Part shown: positions 1 to 7,291 of the stretch, one piece after another
How positions within the stretch are numbered: the first letter of the stretch is position 1
Layout of the letters: each line of letters begins with the position of its first letter
DNA from: 2-01-FULL-51-21 sp964348955
GTDB lineage: Bacteria; Patescibacteriota; Minisyncoccia; Phycocordibacterales; 2-01-FULL-51-21
Assembly (NCBI GenBank): GCA_964348955.1
Contig: CAYGEN010000007.1
Coordinates: 1 to 23,200 of the forward strand
Length of the DNA: 23,200 bases
Direction: 5' to 3'
Notes under the pieces: model-generated
The model's database searches: none
Told to the model about the DNA's origin: nothing
The model's input: only the letters and a program-made list of their open reading frames with translations
Program-made: the position numbers and the translations under genes

Positions 1-12
1 TTATAAGTGTGG

Positions 13-744
13 TTAGAAGTTCTTTTGTTCTTCAAGAATTCTCTGCATTTTCACTTCTGCCACCAGCCAGTCTTCGGGAGTGTCAATGTCAAGTGCGTAT
101 TTTGAATCCATGAGGTACCCAAAGGTTGAGTCGCCCCACAGCGAGTCGTTGCCGTCAAAAAGATTTGTTGTTTTAAATGCGTACACGGCGGAATTGATGA
201 AATAGGATTTCGGCACATCTTGGTTGCGATGAATTAAATTGCGCAAAATTGCTCTGTCGCCAACCCGCGTGAGAATACCATTTTTGTCCGGGGTAAGTTG
301 TTTCAGAAAACTGAAATGCCCGGGCGTCTCGGAAATGCCGACTATTGAGTCAAAATTGCCGCCTTGTTTGATAAGCTCCGCAACCTCTTTGAGGTGCTCC
401 GTTTGCCGACCCGGAGAGGACGGTTCAAGAAGAATAATCCAGTCCGGCTCATACGACTCATACTCTTTGAGCCACTCCACCGCATGCTTTACGACGCTGT
501 AGGAGCTGGCAGTGTCCGTGGCAAATTCTGCCGGGCGAATGAATGGAACCTCAACCTCGTACTCCTTCCCCACCGCCGCGATTTCAGTGTCTTCGGTGGA
601 GAGAATAAATCGGTCAAGCACGCCGCTCGCTTTCCCCACTTCAATAGTCCACGCTAAAAGCGGTTTTCCTAGAAAATCCTTGATGTTTTTGCGCGGCACT
701 CTTTTACTGCCGCCACGCGCGGTCATAAGGCCAAGTATGCTCAT
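13..744 (-). CDS. Acylneuraminate/pseudaminate-type cytidylyltransferase (copy 1 of 3)
   Basis: This 243-residue protein should transfer CMP from CTP to a nonulosonic acid in the cytoplasm. The family's N-terminal nucleotide-binding loop is clear at residues 8-20 (TARGGSKRVPRKN), followed by STEDTEIAAV and VPFIRPAEFA in the usual order, and ALDIDTPEDW near the C terminus. The SKR-(I/V)-PRKN form of the loop resembles pseudaminic-acid cytidylyltransferases (PseF) more than classical NeuA, but I cannot fix the substrate. Length is typical. The start is an ATG seven bases after the stop of the upstream glycosyltransferase gene, so the two are very probably cotranscribed. It is one of three NeuA-like genes in the window, and the three differ in sequence. 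The family call is secure; the exact sugar is not. Confidence 0.93.
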   Translation of the reverse strand: MSILGLMTARGGSKRVPRKNIKDFLGKPLLAWTIEVGKASGVLDRFILSTEDTEIAAVGKEYEVEVPFIRPAEFATDTASSYSVVKHAVEWLKEYESYEPDWIILLEPSSPGRQTEHLKEVAELIKQGGNFDSIVGISETPGHFSFLKQLTPDKNGILTRVGDRAILRNLIHRNQDVPKSYFINSAVYAFKTTNLFDGNDSLWGDSTFGYLMDSKYALDIDTPEDWLVAEVKMQRILEEQKNF

Positions 745-751
745 CTCGTTA

Positions 752-2173
752 TCATATACTTACTCCCATTGTAGCAAGAATGGCCTGCACAATTCGTTCG
801 CTTGCTTTCCCGTCAACTTTCCAACACATAGTATCTCGCAGTTTTTCTACACTCGCTTGATTCTTTGTTGGGTTATTCAGGAGCTCATTCACGAAACGAA
901 TGAGGTCGTACGAACTCTCTGCTTGCAATACACCGCCAGTTTTAAACACATGATGATAGTGCGAGAGATGTTTGAATCGCTTGATACTTTCTTTAAATGG
1001 GCGCTTTTGATACCCGTCAAAATTGATATTGATTGCTGATTTCAAAAAGACACTTGCTTCAACACTTACACTTGAGTAGGTGTTGATGATTACGTCCGCA
1101 TGATATAACAGATTCATAAGGTGAATCGCTGAAGCTATTGTGGGATACCACCGGTTTCCTTTCTGGGGAAATACTTTCTGAATCGGCGTCTCATCGAGAT
1201 ACACAAACGACTCATTTCGATAGATTTCAAATTTTTTCTCTTCTCCAAACGCCGCAGGATACGGACGAATGAGAAGTTGCGCGTCCTTCGGCAAAGACCC
1301 GTCTTTAATTCCTTTGACAAGAATATCAACAATATCGCCGTCATCCGGCGCATACGACGACCCGCCAAAAAAAGCAATCAACTTCTTTTGAGGGTCAAGA
1401 CCGATGCCTTTACAAAATGTTTCCCTGTCCACAAGATACTCCCGTTTTGAAAAAATATCGTACTGCGGAATACCGGTCATACTGACGTGCTTCGGAGCGT
1501 AGCCATGGAGCGCTACCGCCTCCTCTTTAAACGGTTCTGCCCACACGAGCAAACTATCAACCTGCAGAGGTTCAAAGCGCTTTGGAAAGTGGTCCCAACT
1601 TGTCGGCATACCAATCGCCCGTATTTCTTGCCGTTTTGCTTCACGGAGCACGGCAACATCCGGCTTATTTAAAATATCAGTCAGAAATACCGCATCAGGC
1701 CGATAGGTCTCAAAAAGCTCCCGATATGGTCGCTCCCGATGTACAAGACCATCAAGCCAGGGAAATAGTTTATGTTTTACAAAGCGGCTTTTGCCAAGAG
1801 TGTTTGCAATGAATATTTTTAGCGGGTACAAAAAACGTTTGCCTCCTGCAACTGGTTTATCCAAACGAACTCCCATGGACGCAAACAGCCGCCCTCCCTC
1901 GGTAAATATGAGATGGGTTGCAAAGAAAAAATAAATCGTCTCAAAAATATTCTTGTGCTTCCATGTCACGGCGACTGGCTCAATATGGACGTGTTCATCC
2001 TCAAAATCCTCCTTCATTTTTTCGTACGATACGGTCGGCACCAACAACACGATGCGCATGCCGTGCTTTTTTAATTGTGCCAGCACGCCGTCTGGAAACA
2101 GCAAAAAATTCTTTACGATCTGGGGCGCGAAGACCGTCATAAAAAGCGTCTGATGTGGCTTGTGTGCGGTCAT
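752..2173 (-). CDS. GT-B-type polysaccharide transferase (paralogue A, CDP-glycerol transferase-like)
   Basis: A 473-residue soluble protein that looks like a GT-B transferase related in style to CDP-glycerol glycerophosphotransferase or capsule transferases. It shares a motif series with the proteins at 7288-8682 and 8679-10088: SWDH (192-195), GIPQYD (234-239), GLDPQKK (258-264), RPYP (303-306), SSVSVEA (367-373), INFDGY and a final CWKVDGKASERI. In the two paralogues the RPYP position is RQHP or RVHP, so the His of the usual R-x-HP motif is Tyr here. Its ATG overlaps the TGA of the upstream cytidylyltransferase (ATGA) and its stop is seven bases from the next cytidylyltransferase. This tight sandwich suggests it uses a CMP-activated sugar, which is inference. 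No signal peptide or membrane segment is obvious. Donor and acceptor are unknown. Confidence 0.8.
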   Translation of the reverse strand: MTAHKPHQTLFMTVFAPQIVKNFLLFPDGVLAQLKKHGMRIVLLVPTVSYEKMKEDFEDEHVHIEPVAVTWKHKNIFETIYFFFATHLIFTEGGRLFASMGVRLDKPVAGGKRFLYPLKIFIANTLGKSRFVKHKLFPWLDGLVHRERPYRELFETYRPDAVFLTDILNKPDVAVLREAKRQEIRAIGMPTSWDHFPKRFEPLQVDSLLVWAEPFKEEAVALHGYAPKHVSMTGIPQYDIFSKREYLVDRETFCKGIGLDPQKKLIAFFGGSSYAPDDGDIVDILVKGIKDGSLPKDAQLLIRPYPAAFGEEKKFEIYRNESFVYLDETPIQKVFPQKGNRWYPTIASAIHLMNLLYHADVIINTYSSVSVEASVFLKSAININFDGYQKRPFKESIKRFKHLSHYHHVFKTGGVLQAESSYDLIRFVNELLNNPTKNQASVEKLRDTMCWKVDGKASERIVQAILATMGVSI

Positions 2174-2898
2174 TCGGGATCTTTAACTTTTTTCAAAAAC
2201 TCGCTGAGAAGGTACTCGGCCTCTATCCAATCAAGCGGTGTGTCAATGTCTATTGAACGCAGAGCGGGCACGATGTAACCGACGACATGCCCGTCAAAAA
2301 ACGTGCGATTTTCTTTCATGAGCACGTCGCGCTTGAAAGCATATACCGCACCGCTTCGCTTATACGCAACCGGCAAATCCTGCCGCCTCGTCACGTTTTC
2401 ATCTATGGTGTAAGGCAAAATCCTGTCGCCCTCCAGTTTTTTCACCTTCATCGGGTGATGCCGTCCTTCAATTTCGCACACACTCACCGCACTTTCCGCG
2501 CCGGCGTCAATGAGTTTTTGTATGGTATCGTCAAGGTCTTCCACGGTGCGAAACGGCGAAGTCGGCTGGAGGATAACAACGATATCAAAGGTTATGCCGA
2601 GTTTTTTCTCCATGAAATCTGTCGCGTGTTGCATCACGGGAAGATGGGGTGTGTTATCCTGTGCCAGCTCTTTCGGACGGATAAACGGCACCTCGGCGCC
2701 ATATTCTCGGCACACCGCGGCAATCTGTTCGTCGTCAGTGGACACGATAAGATGCGTAATGAGCTTGCTTCGCTTGGCGACTTCAATCGTGTAGGCAATG
2801 AGCGGTTTCCCGCCCAAGGATTTGATGTTTTTCCCCGGAATACCTTTTGACCCGCCGCGGGCGGTTATGACCGCCAGAATTTTCTGCTTTATTGGCAT
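2170..2898 (-). CDS. Acylneuraminate cytidylyltransferase (copy 2 of 3)
   Basis: A 242-residue CMP-nonulosonate synthetase of the NeuA family. Visible motifs are ITARGGSKGIPGKN near the N terminus (CTP-binding loop), STDDEQIAAV, VPFIRPKELA, ILQPTSPFR (sugar/metal site region) and the C-terminal SIDIDTPLDW. The loop is the canonical GSKGIPGKN type, closer to sialic or legionaminic acid synthetases than copy 1. It is the first gene after the palindromic gap at 2899-3099 and has its own candidate promoter only 11 bases before the ATG, so the mRNA may be nearly leaderless. No Shine-Dalgarno motif is seen. Its TGA overlaps the start of the GT-B gene. Activity is well supported; the specific sugar is not. 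Confidence 0.94.
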   Translation of the reverse strand: MPIKQKILAVITARGGSKGIPGKNIKSLGGKPLIAYTIEVAKRSKLITHLIVSTDDEQIAAVCREYGAEVPFIRPKELAQDNTPHLPVMQHATDFMEKKLGITFDIVVILQPTSPFRTVEDLDDTIQKLIDAGAESAVSVCEIEGRHHPMKVKKLEGDRILPYTIDENVTRRQDLPVAYKRSGAVYAFKRDVLMKENRTFFDGHVVGYIVPALRSIDIDTPLDWIEAEYLLSEFLKKVKDPE

Positions 2899-2909
2899 GA
2901 AAACACTTT

Positions 2910-2937
2910 AGTATACTGTATAACTATTTAAAAACAA
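2910..2937 (-). promoter_or_regulatory. Candidate promoter for the 2898-13 gene group
   Basis: Reading the minus strand there is a TTGTTT -35-like hexamer (2932-2937), a 16-bp spacer and a TATACT -10 (2910-2915), with 11 bases to the ATG at 2898. The -35 lies inside the T-tract of the upstream terminator. Only the -10 is a strong match; the predicted transcript would have almost no leader. Confidence 0.5.
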
Positions 2938-2959
2938 AAAGGTCCCGCGAGAGAACCTT
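2930..2959 (-). terminator. Rho-independent terminator after the cupin gene
   Basis: On the minus strand the stem AAGGTTCT / GGGACCTT pairs over eight positions (two G-U pairs) around a CTCGC loop and is followed at once by TTTTTGTTTTT. This is a standard intrinsic terminator. It would end transcripts coming from the cupin gene and the genes before it, and it sits directly before the candidate promoter for the next cytidylyltransferase. Confidence 0.75.
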
Positions 2960-2963
2960 GAGT

Positions 2964-3068
2964 ACAATGATTACGATATATCGTAATCATTGTGGAGAGG
3001 GCACCTACCCTTTAGGGTAGGGGGTGTGCCCGTTCGGGGGAAATTATTACGATATATCGTAATCATTG
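2964..3068. repeat. Two near-identical long palindromes flanking a GC-rich hairpin
   Basis: A perfect 30-bp palindrome lies at 2964-2993 and a 26-bp copy with one mismatched pair at 3042-3067. They share the core ATTACGATATATCGTAAT, are identical at 26 of 27 positions (2966-2992 and 3042-3068), and have centres exactly 76 bp apart. Between them, 2999-3031 forms a nested hairpin: GGGCAC pairs with GTGCCC, and inside it CTACCCT pairs with AGGGTAG. No open reading frame explains this. It could be a regulator binding array, a small non-autonomous mobile element or a structured RNA; the sequence alone does not decide. Confidence 0.85.
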
Positions 3069-3074
3069 GCGAGA

Positions 3075-3090
3075 CGTTAGAGCGTTAGAG
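3075..3090. repeat. Short tandem repeat, CGTTAGAG x2
   Basis: Two perfect head-to-tail copies of CGTTAGAG lie between the second palindrome and the stop codon of the cupin gene. It is short and may be chance, but it adds to the unusual structure of this gap. Confidence 0.6.
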
Positions 3091-3099
3091 TAAGGACTA

Positions 3100-3558
3100 C
3101 TAGCCCTTCCAGCCAGGAACGTGCTCGAGCGGCACTTCGGCTTGTGGAATTTTTACGATGTAAAGACGTGCCGTACCTTTGGTGCGGTGAGCGTGTGGTT
3201 GTCCGGCAGGAATAAGAAGAACGTCGCCTGTTTTCAGCTGGTACTTTGTGGTACCGCGAGCGTTCCCCACTTTGGCTTTGATTTCTCGGTCATCACCCTC
3301 TTTTGCCCACGGCAAAACGAGCTCGCCGCCAACTTCAAACTCTACTTCGCCTTCTAAACAAATCCAGAGGTCAGCTTCGTGTCGGTGCACCTCAAACTCA
3401 TTGTCCACTTCCGAATCCTCAAGAATGTAAATCGCAGAACTGCCGGATGCCGACTTAAACGGCTCAAGGAGCCGCTTGCCCTGCGTGGCAGGGACGGCAA
3501 GCGTCTCGTCCGTGACACTTTTTGGAATGAATACACAGTCTGGAAGATTGTTTGCCAT
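3100..3558 (-). CDS. Small single-domain cupin protein
   Basis: A 152-residue cupin. Motif 1 is around residues 55-70 (VHRHEADLWICLEGE), with H58 and H60 as likely metal ligands. Motif 2 is textbook: GDVLLIPAGQPHAH (111-124), with H122 the expected ligand. Between them a lysine/glutamate-rich insertion (residues 80-105) enlarges the barrel. Cupins in sugar clusters are often isomerases, epimerases or mannose-6-phosphate-isomerase-like, but this sequence does not identify one of those families. It lies 77 bases after the dehydrogenase gene and before a terminator, so it is likely the last gene of the long minus-strand transcript. Fold confident, reaction unknown. Confidence 0.8.
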   Translation of the reverse strand: MANNLPDCVFIPKSVTDETLAVPATQGKRLLEPFKSASGSSAIYILEDSEVDNEFEVHRHEADLWICLEGEVEFEVGGELVLPWAKEGDDREIKAKVGNARGTTKYQLKTGDVLLIPAGQPHAHRTKGTARLYIVKIPQAEVPLEHVPGWKG

Positions 3559-3635
3559 GCGGTTTTTTTCTCTCTTTTAACAAAAGCATATCACAGCCGA
3601 GTATGATTGAAAAACTTTTTTGTAATGGTATATTT

Positions 3636-4610
3636 TTAACTCTTTTTCAGATACTCGAGAACAAGCTCAATCGTGCGGCGCTCCGTGAGCTCCCATGCGT
3701 CATAGGTGGAGCCGCCGATGTGGGGCGTCAAAATAAGGTTGTCGTGTGTTTTTGTGTAAGCGAGAAGAGAACTTTTCTGGAGAAGCTCGTCGTGGTTCAT
3801 CTCATACTCGCCGTCAAAGACATCAAGCGCCGCCCCGGCAAGCGTGCCGTTTTCAAGCGCCGCAAGAAGTGCGGCTTCGTCTACCAGCTCGCCGCGTGAG
3901 GTATTGATAAGCACTGCGCCTTTTTTGAATTTTGCAAAAAGTTCCGCGTTGAAAATCTTGTGCGTCTCTTTTTCCGCCGGAATATGAATGGTGACAATAT
4001 CGCTTTTTGCAACCAGCTCTTCTAGACTGCCAACTTTCTGTGCCTTTGCGGTCCTACTTTTTTCCACCTGCGGGTCGTAGAAGTAAATTTCGGGCATCTT
4101 GAAGCTCTCCGCGTAGCCGGCGACAAGCGTCCCCAATCGTCCCATGCCGGCAATCCCAATGGAGAGCCGCGAAAGCATCGCGTGAGCACCCCACGGCCGA
4201 CGGTCCCAGCGTCCTCCCAAGACCGACTGAAATGCCCAAGGAGTGCGGCGCGTGAGCGCTAAGAGGAGCCCCCAGGCGTGCTCTGCGGTCGGTGTGATAG
4301 TATTTAGAAACTCCTGCTCATACTTAAGCGAAACAACTTTGATACCCTTCTTTTCCGCATACGCGCGGTCAATGTGCGGCTCGCCGGTCGTGTTGGAGGC
4401 AATGACTTTGAGCTTCGGCATTCGGTCAATTTTTGCTTTGTCGTAGAAAAAGCCAAGCGGCGCAAAACCGACCGCAATGTTTTTCAATATCTCGTCGGAA
4501 TCGTCCGCCGGCGTATTAAGCTCCACCACCTCAAAATGCTCCACGAGCAACTGCAAGTTGCTCGGCTGGTATTTGAGCATGGAGTAGTAGAGCGCCTTCG
4601 GTTTTGTCAT
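3636..4610 (-). CDS. D-isomer-specific 2-hydroxyacid dehydrogenase
   Basis: A 324-residue NAD(P)-dependent dehydrogenase of the D-2-hydroxyacid (SerA/LdhA-like) superfamily. The Rossmann loop GIAGMGRLG is at 152-160, and the catalytic triad of the family is present: R239 in NTSRGELVDEAAL, E268 in ALDVFDGE, and H297 in LTPHIGGST. The length fits enzymes without a C-terminal ACT domain, so it is probably not a regulated phosphoglycerate dehydrogenase. Its ATG overlaps the TGA of the upstream cytidylyltransferase (ATGA), which ties it to the nonulosonic acid genes. It may oxidise or reduce a hydroxy-acid side group or a sugar acid used by this pathway; that is inference. The substrate cannot be read from the sequence. 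Confidence 0.92.
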   Translation of the reverse strand: MTKPKALYYSMLKYQPSNLQLLVEHFEVVELNTPADDSDEILKNIAVGFAPLGFFYDKAKIDRMPKLKVIASNTTGEPHIDRAYAEKKGIKVVSLKYEQEFLNTITPTAEHAWGLLLALTRRTPWAFQSVLGGRWDRRPWGAHAMLSRLSIGIAGMGRLGTLVAGYAESFKMPEIYFYDPQVEKSRTAKAQKVGSLEELVAKSDIVTIHIPAEKETHKIFNAELFAKFKKGAVLINTSRGELVDEAALLAALENGTLAGAALDVFDGEYEMNHDELLQKSSLLAYTKTHDNLILTPHIGGSTYDAWELTERRTIELVLEYLKKS

Positions 4611-5308
4611 GCATTTTCCCGTGACACCAGAAACCGCGCAAGTTCGAGGTCAAATAGTCCATCGATATCGTGAGCACTTTGCGGATCTATCTCCACGCCG
4701 ACGCGTTTTCCCACTTCCACTTTTTTCTCGCGCAGAAACACCTCGCGTTTGAACCAATAGAGATTGCCAAAAGCATAACGCTTGGGGTCGGATTGCCGAT
4801 TCGGATACGCGTAGTGATTTTGCTCGTCACTGAATACCAGATAACCATCGGTGTTTATTTCACGTATATGAAAGGGATGGTGGCGGCGCGGTACTGCAAC
4901 TACGGTGATGCCGGAATCCGCCCCTTTTTCTTGAACGCGCGCGAGCACTTCCCGGATTTGCTCCGGCTTCACGAATGGCTCCGTCGGCTGAATGAGAAGC
5001 ACGTACTCCGGTGTATAGCGCTCATGTTCCTCAAGCCACGAAAGAGCGTGCTCAACAACCGGGATGCCGGGAGTCGCGTCTTCCGCAAGTTCTTTCGGGC
5101 GCATAAAAGGCACCTCGGCGCCGTGCTTTTTGGCCACCGCGGCAATTTCTTCATCGTCTGTCGTTACCACTACCCGATCCACCACGCCGCTCTCTCGCAT
5201 CGCGGCAATCGCATAGGCGATGAGCGGCTTGCCGCCGAGGTCGACGATGTTCTTGTGCGGAATGCTTTTTGACCCACCGCGAGCTGGAATGATACCAAGA
5301 GTGCTCAT
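4607..5308 (-). CDS. Acylneuraminate cytidylyltransferase (copy 3 of 3)
   Basis: A 233-residue NeuA-family enzyme expected to form a CMP-nonulosonate from CTP. It shows IPARGGSKSIPHKN at residues 7-20, TTDDEEIAAV, VPFMRPKELA, LLIQPTEPF and a C-terminal HDIDGLFDLE. The loop reads GSKSIPHKN, different from both other copies. Where copy 2 has PTSPFR this protein has PTEPFV, which may alter the sugar site. It starts one base after the NeuC-like gene ends and overlaps the dehydrogenase by four bases, so it is translationally coupled to both. Pairing with NeuC makes a sialic- or legionaminic-acid substrate the simplest guess. Confidence 0.93.
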   Translation of the reverse strand: MSTLGIIPARGGSKSIPHKNIVDLGGKPLIAYAIAAMRESGVVDRVVVTTDDEEIAAVAKKHGAEVPFMRPKELAEDATPGIPVVEHALSWLEEHERYTPEYVLLIQPTEPFVKPEQIREVLARVQEKGADSGITVVAVPRRHHPFHIREINTDGYLVFSDEQNHYAYPNRQSDPKRYAFGNLYWFKREVFLREKKVEVGKRVGVEIDPQSAHDIDGLFDLELARFLVSRENA

Positions 5309-5309
5309 A

Positions 5310-6470
5310 TCAATACGTTATGCGCTTCTGAAGCAATTTTTTATCAACGGTAAGGTTTTTTACCACCTCGAGAATCTTTTCCGAGGCATGCCCGTCGCCA
5401 AGGCGCGTGCCACAGGTCGCGAGCTTCTTTCTGAAGACGTCATCAGTAAGCACAAAAGTAAGTTTTCTTGCAATGTCTTCCTTGGTACCTTTGGCATCTA
5501 CCACGTTTTCTTCTCGATCTCGATCCATCTGCCGATTGCCAATATTGAGAGCGGGGAGTTGAAAATAGGGTGCTTCGACGAGCGCCGAAGAGGAGTTGCC
5601 GATAAGTGCATCGGCACCTGACATGAGCGACAGGAAGTCTAGATTTTCAATATTTTTGTAGATCATGAACTGCGGGTCGCTCGCAATACCCTCAATAGCT
5701 TTGAGAATCCCTTCGTAGCCGGGGTCGGAACAGGGGTAGATGATGAAGGCGCGCTTCCCTGTCTCGCGAACTGCTGTAAGCGTGTTCTCCATAATACGCT
5801 GGTTCTCGTCTCTTGTTTCAAACGTATCCGGGTGAAGGAGAATAATGAAATAGTGCTCACCCTCTTTGAGCCCGTATTTCTTTTGTATGTCTGCAAACGG
5901 CGTATACATTTTTTTGACGATTCGATCGATGTAGAGCGACCCCACCACGTGAATGCGCGAGGGTTCTTCGCCAAGTTTTTTGATGCGCTCCGCAGAGTCT
6001 TCTGTTTCGGGAAAATGGATGTGGGCGAGTTTCATGATGGCATGCCGTTGAATATCGTCAATATTCCCCGACACATCACCTCCTTGGCTATGCGTAATGG
6101 GAAGTCCGAGGTTAAGCGCCGCGAGTGCAACGACAAGATGCTCCCCACGGTCCCCGTGCACCATCATGACATCGGGCTTCAGGCGCTCTAGGATACCCGG
6201 GGTTTTCTCAAGGCAAGTACCGAGGTTTTCCGCGCGCTGCCGCGGCGTATCTCCCCGGCCCGCCCCCATCTCAATTATCTCGAGTGTGGTCTTAGGGTAG
6301 AGCTTTCGAGCCTCCTCGACCGTGCTCCCAAATTCCTTCGAGGCATGCATGTCGCCAAGAAGAATTTGAAGGTTAAGCTCGGGGTCGGCTTCAATAAGGT
6401 TCATTAAAGGCACGTAGGCGCCAAACCCGCCCCGTTTCCCCGAGAATACACAGATGTTTTGAATTGCCAT
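5310..6470 (-). CDS. neuC: UDP-N-acetylglucosamine 2-epimerase (hydrolysing), NeuC-like
   Basis: A 386-residue GT-B-fold enzyme that should convert UDP-GlcNAc (or a deoxy analogue) to ManNAc-type sugar plus UDP, the first committed step towards sialic-type acids. Family motifs are clear: VHGDRGEHLV (104-113), HSQGGDVSGNIDD (127-139), LLHPDTFE (211-218), GNSSSALVEAPYF (291-303) and LNIGNRQ followed by DRDREENVV. The GGDVSGNIDD and GNRQ motifs distinguish the hydrolysing NeuC/LegG group from non-hydrolysing WecB. No LegB/LegC-type genes are in the window, so plain sialic acid is possible but not proved. The ATG at 6470 is preceded by a 93-bp gap without a clear Shine-Dalgarno site. Confidence 0.95.
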   Translation of the reverse strand: MAIQNICVFSGKRGGFGAYVPLMNLIEADPELNLQILLGDMHASKEFGSTVEEARKLYPKTTLEIIEMGAGRGDTPRQRAENLGTCLEKTPGILERLKPDVMMVHGDRGEHLVVALAALNLGLPITHSQGGDVSGNIDDIQRHAIMKLAHIHFPETEDSAERIKKLGEEPSRIHVVGSLYIDRIVKKMYTPFADIQKKYGLKEGEHYFIILLHPDTFETRDENQRIMENTLTAVRETGKRAFIIYPCSDPGYEGILKAIEGIASDPQFMIYKNIENLDFLSLMSGADALIGNSSSALVEAPYFQLPALNIGNRQMDRDREENVVDAKGTKEDIARKLTFVLTDDVFRKKLATCGTRLGDGHASEKILEVVKNLTVDKKLLQKRITY

Positions 6471-6563
6471 TGCGATTTTAGAACTAAAGAATCTTGCTCA
6501 AAGTAACCTTAAAGCAAAGCGAGGAGGGCACGGCCGCACCCGGTTGGGGGGTGATCTACCAAT

Positions 6564-7291
6564 CTAGACTGCGTGAGGTCCTAGATTTCGCATAATTGAA
6601 CGACCTTTAAAACGCACATCATTTTTTGTACACGGCCCGATAATTCCCATTTCTCGCGCATAGTCAAAACGCACCCCCCTCGTTAAAACTTTTGAAAGAA
6701 CCCAGACTGTTATAAATCTTGAATCTGTGTAGCCAGTTACTGGTGTATCAGAATTTTTGATGACGTGTAAAAGGTCAAAATCAAATGTTTGCTGTCCATC
6801 GGTAGGAGAAGTTATTTTTGGTCCATCGACAAATACGAAATCGTATTTTCTATCGCGCGGCACATCGCGATACCTCACTCCCCGAAACATGCAATGATAA
6901 TCATCAATTTTAGGGCTCAAGTGAAAATTTACATACTGTTTTAATTCAGAAGGAAATTTTGAAGTGATGTCAGCGTAGTATTCCGGCTCCTCTTCCATTG
7001 AGGTAATGCGCCCCCCCCCATCCCGTTTTCCTTTATGGCCTGCGCTAGTACCACCGTTGTCACACCTGAGCCACACTCGAGTATCTCCTTGGGCTTGTGT
7101 TTTTTTACATACTCATAGAGCGCCTTGTAGCGAATGGCGGAAGCACCACTTGAAATGGTTTGAAAATCGGTAATTAACCTGCGAAGCTCTGCGTGGTTTT
7201 GAATGAAGTCCACCGCTTGTCTCTCAAGATAACGCCTTCGCACTTTTTCAAACAGAATCCGTGCGTAGTGATGTGCTCGCGATATTCTCAT
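6564..7291 (-). pseudogene. Class I SAM-dependent methyltransferase, split by a G9 homopolymer frameshift
   Basis: Two overlapping frames together make one methyltransferase of about 242 residues. The first (from ATG 7291) carries SAM motif I, ILECGSGVTTVVLAQA (about residues 70-85). The second continues with RITSMEEEPEYYADI (acidic strand-2 end), YDFVFVDGPK and the C-terminal half to the stop at 6564. The frame changes exactly at a run of nine G on the minus strand (C9 at 7011-7019). Ten or seven G would join the halves as GMGGGRITS or GMGGRITS; with nine the upstream frame runs on for about 20 out-of-frame residues. This is either a phase-variable gene in the OFF state, a recent pseudogene, or an assembly error. 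Its ATG overlaps the stop of the GT-B gene before it (ATGA). Confidence 0.85.
7011..7019. repeat. Homopolymer tract, C9 (G9 on the coding strand)
   Basis: A run of nine identical bases lies inside the methyltransferase coding region precisely where the reading frame shifts. Runs of this type are classical slipped-strand contingency sites in surface-glycan genes of other bacteria. Confidence 0.95.

Noticed and set aside
3559..3635. TTTTCA/TATGCT pair on the minus strand before the cupin gene as a promoter
   Set aside because: Spacing is 17 bp but both boxes match poorly in an AT-rich gap, and the gene order suggests read-through from the dehydrogenase.
6471..6563. Gap before NeuC as a promoter or terminator region
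   Set aside because: I found no convincing hairpin with a T-tract and no spaced -35/-10 pair; NeuC is probably transcribed from upstream.
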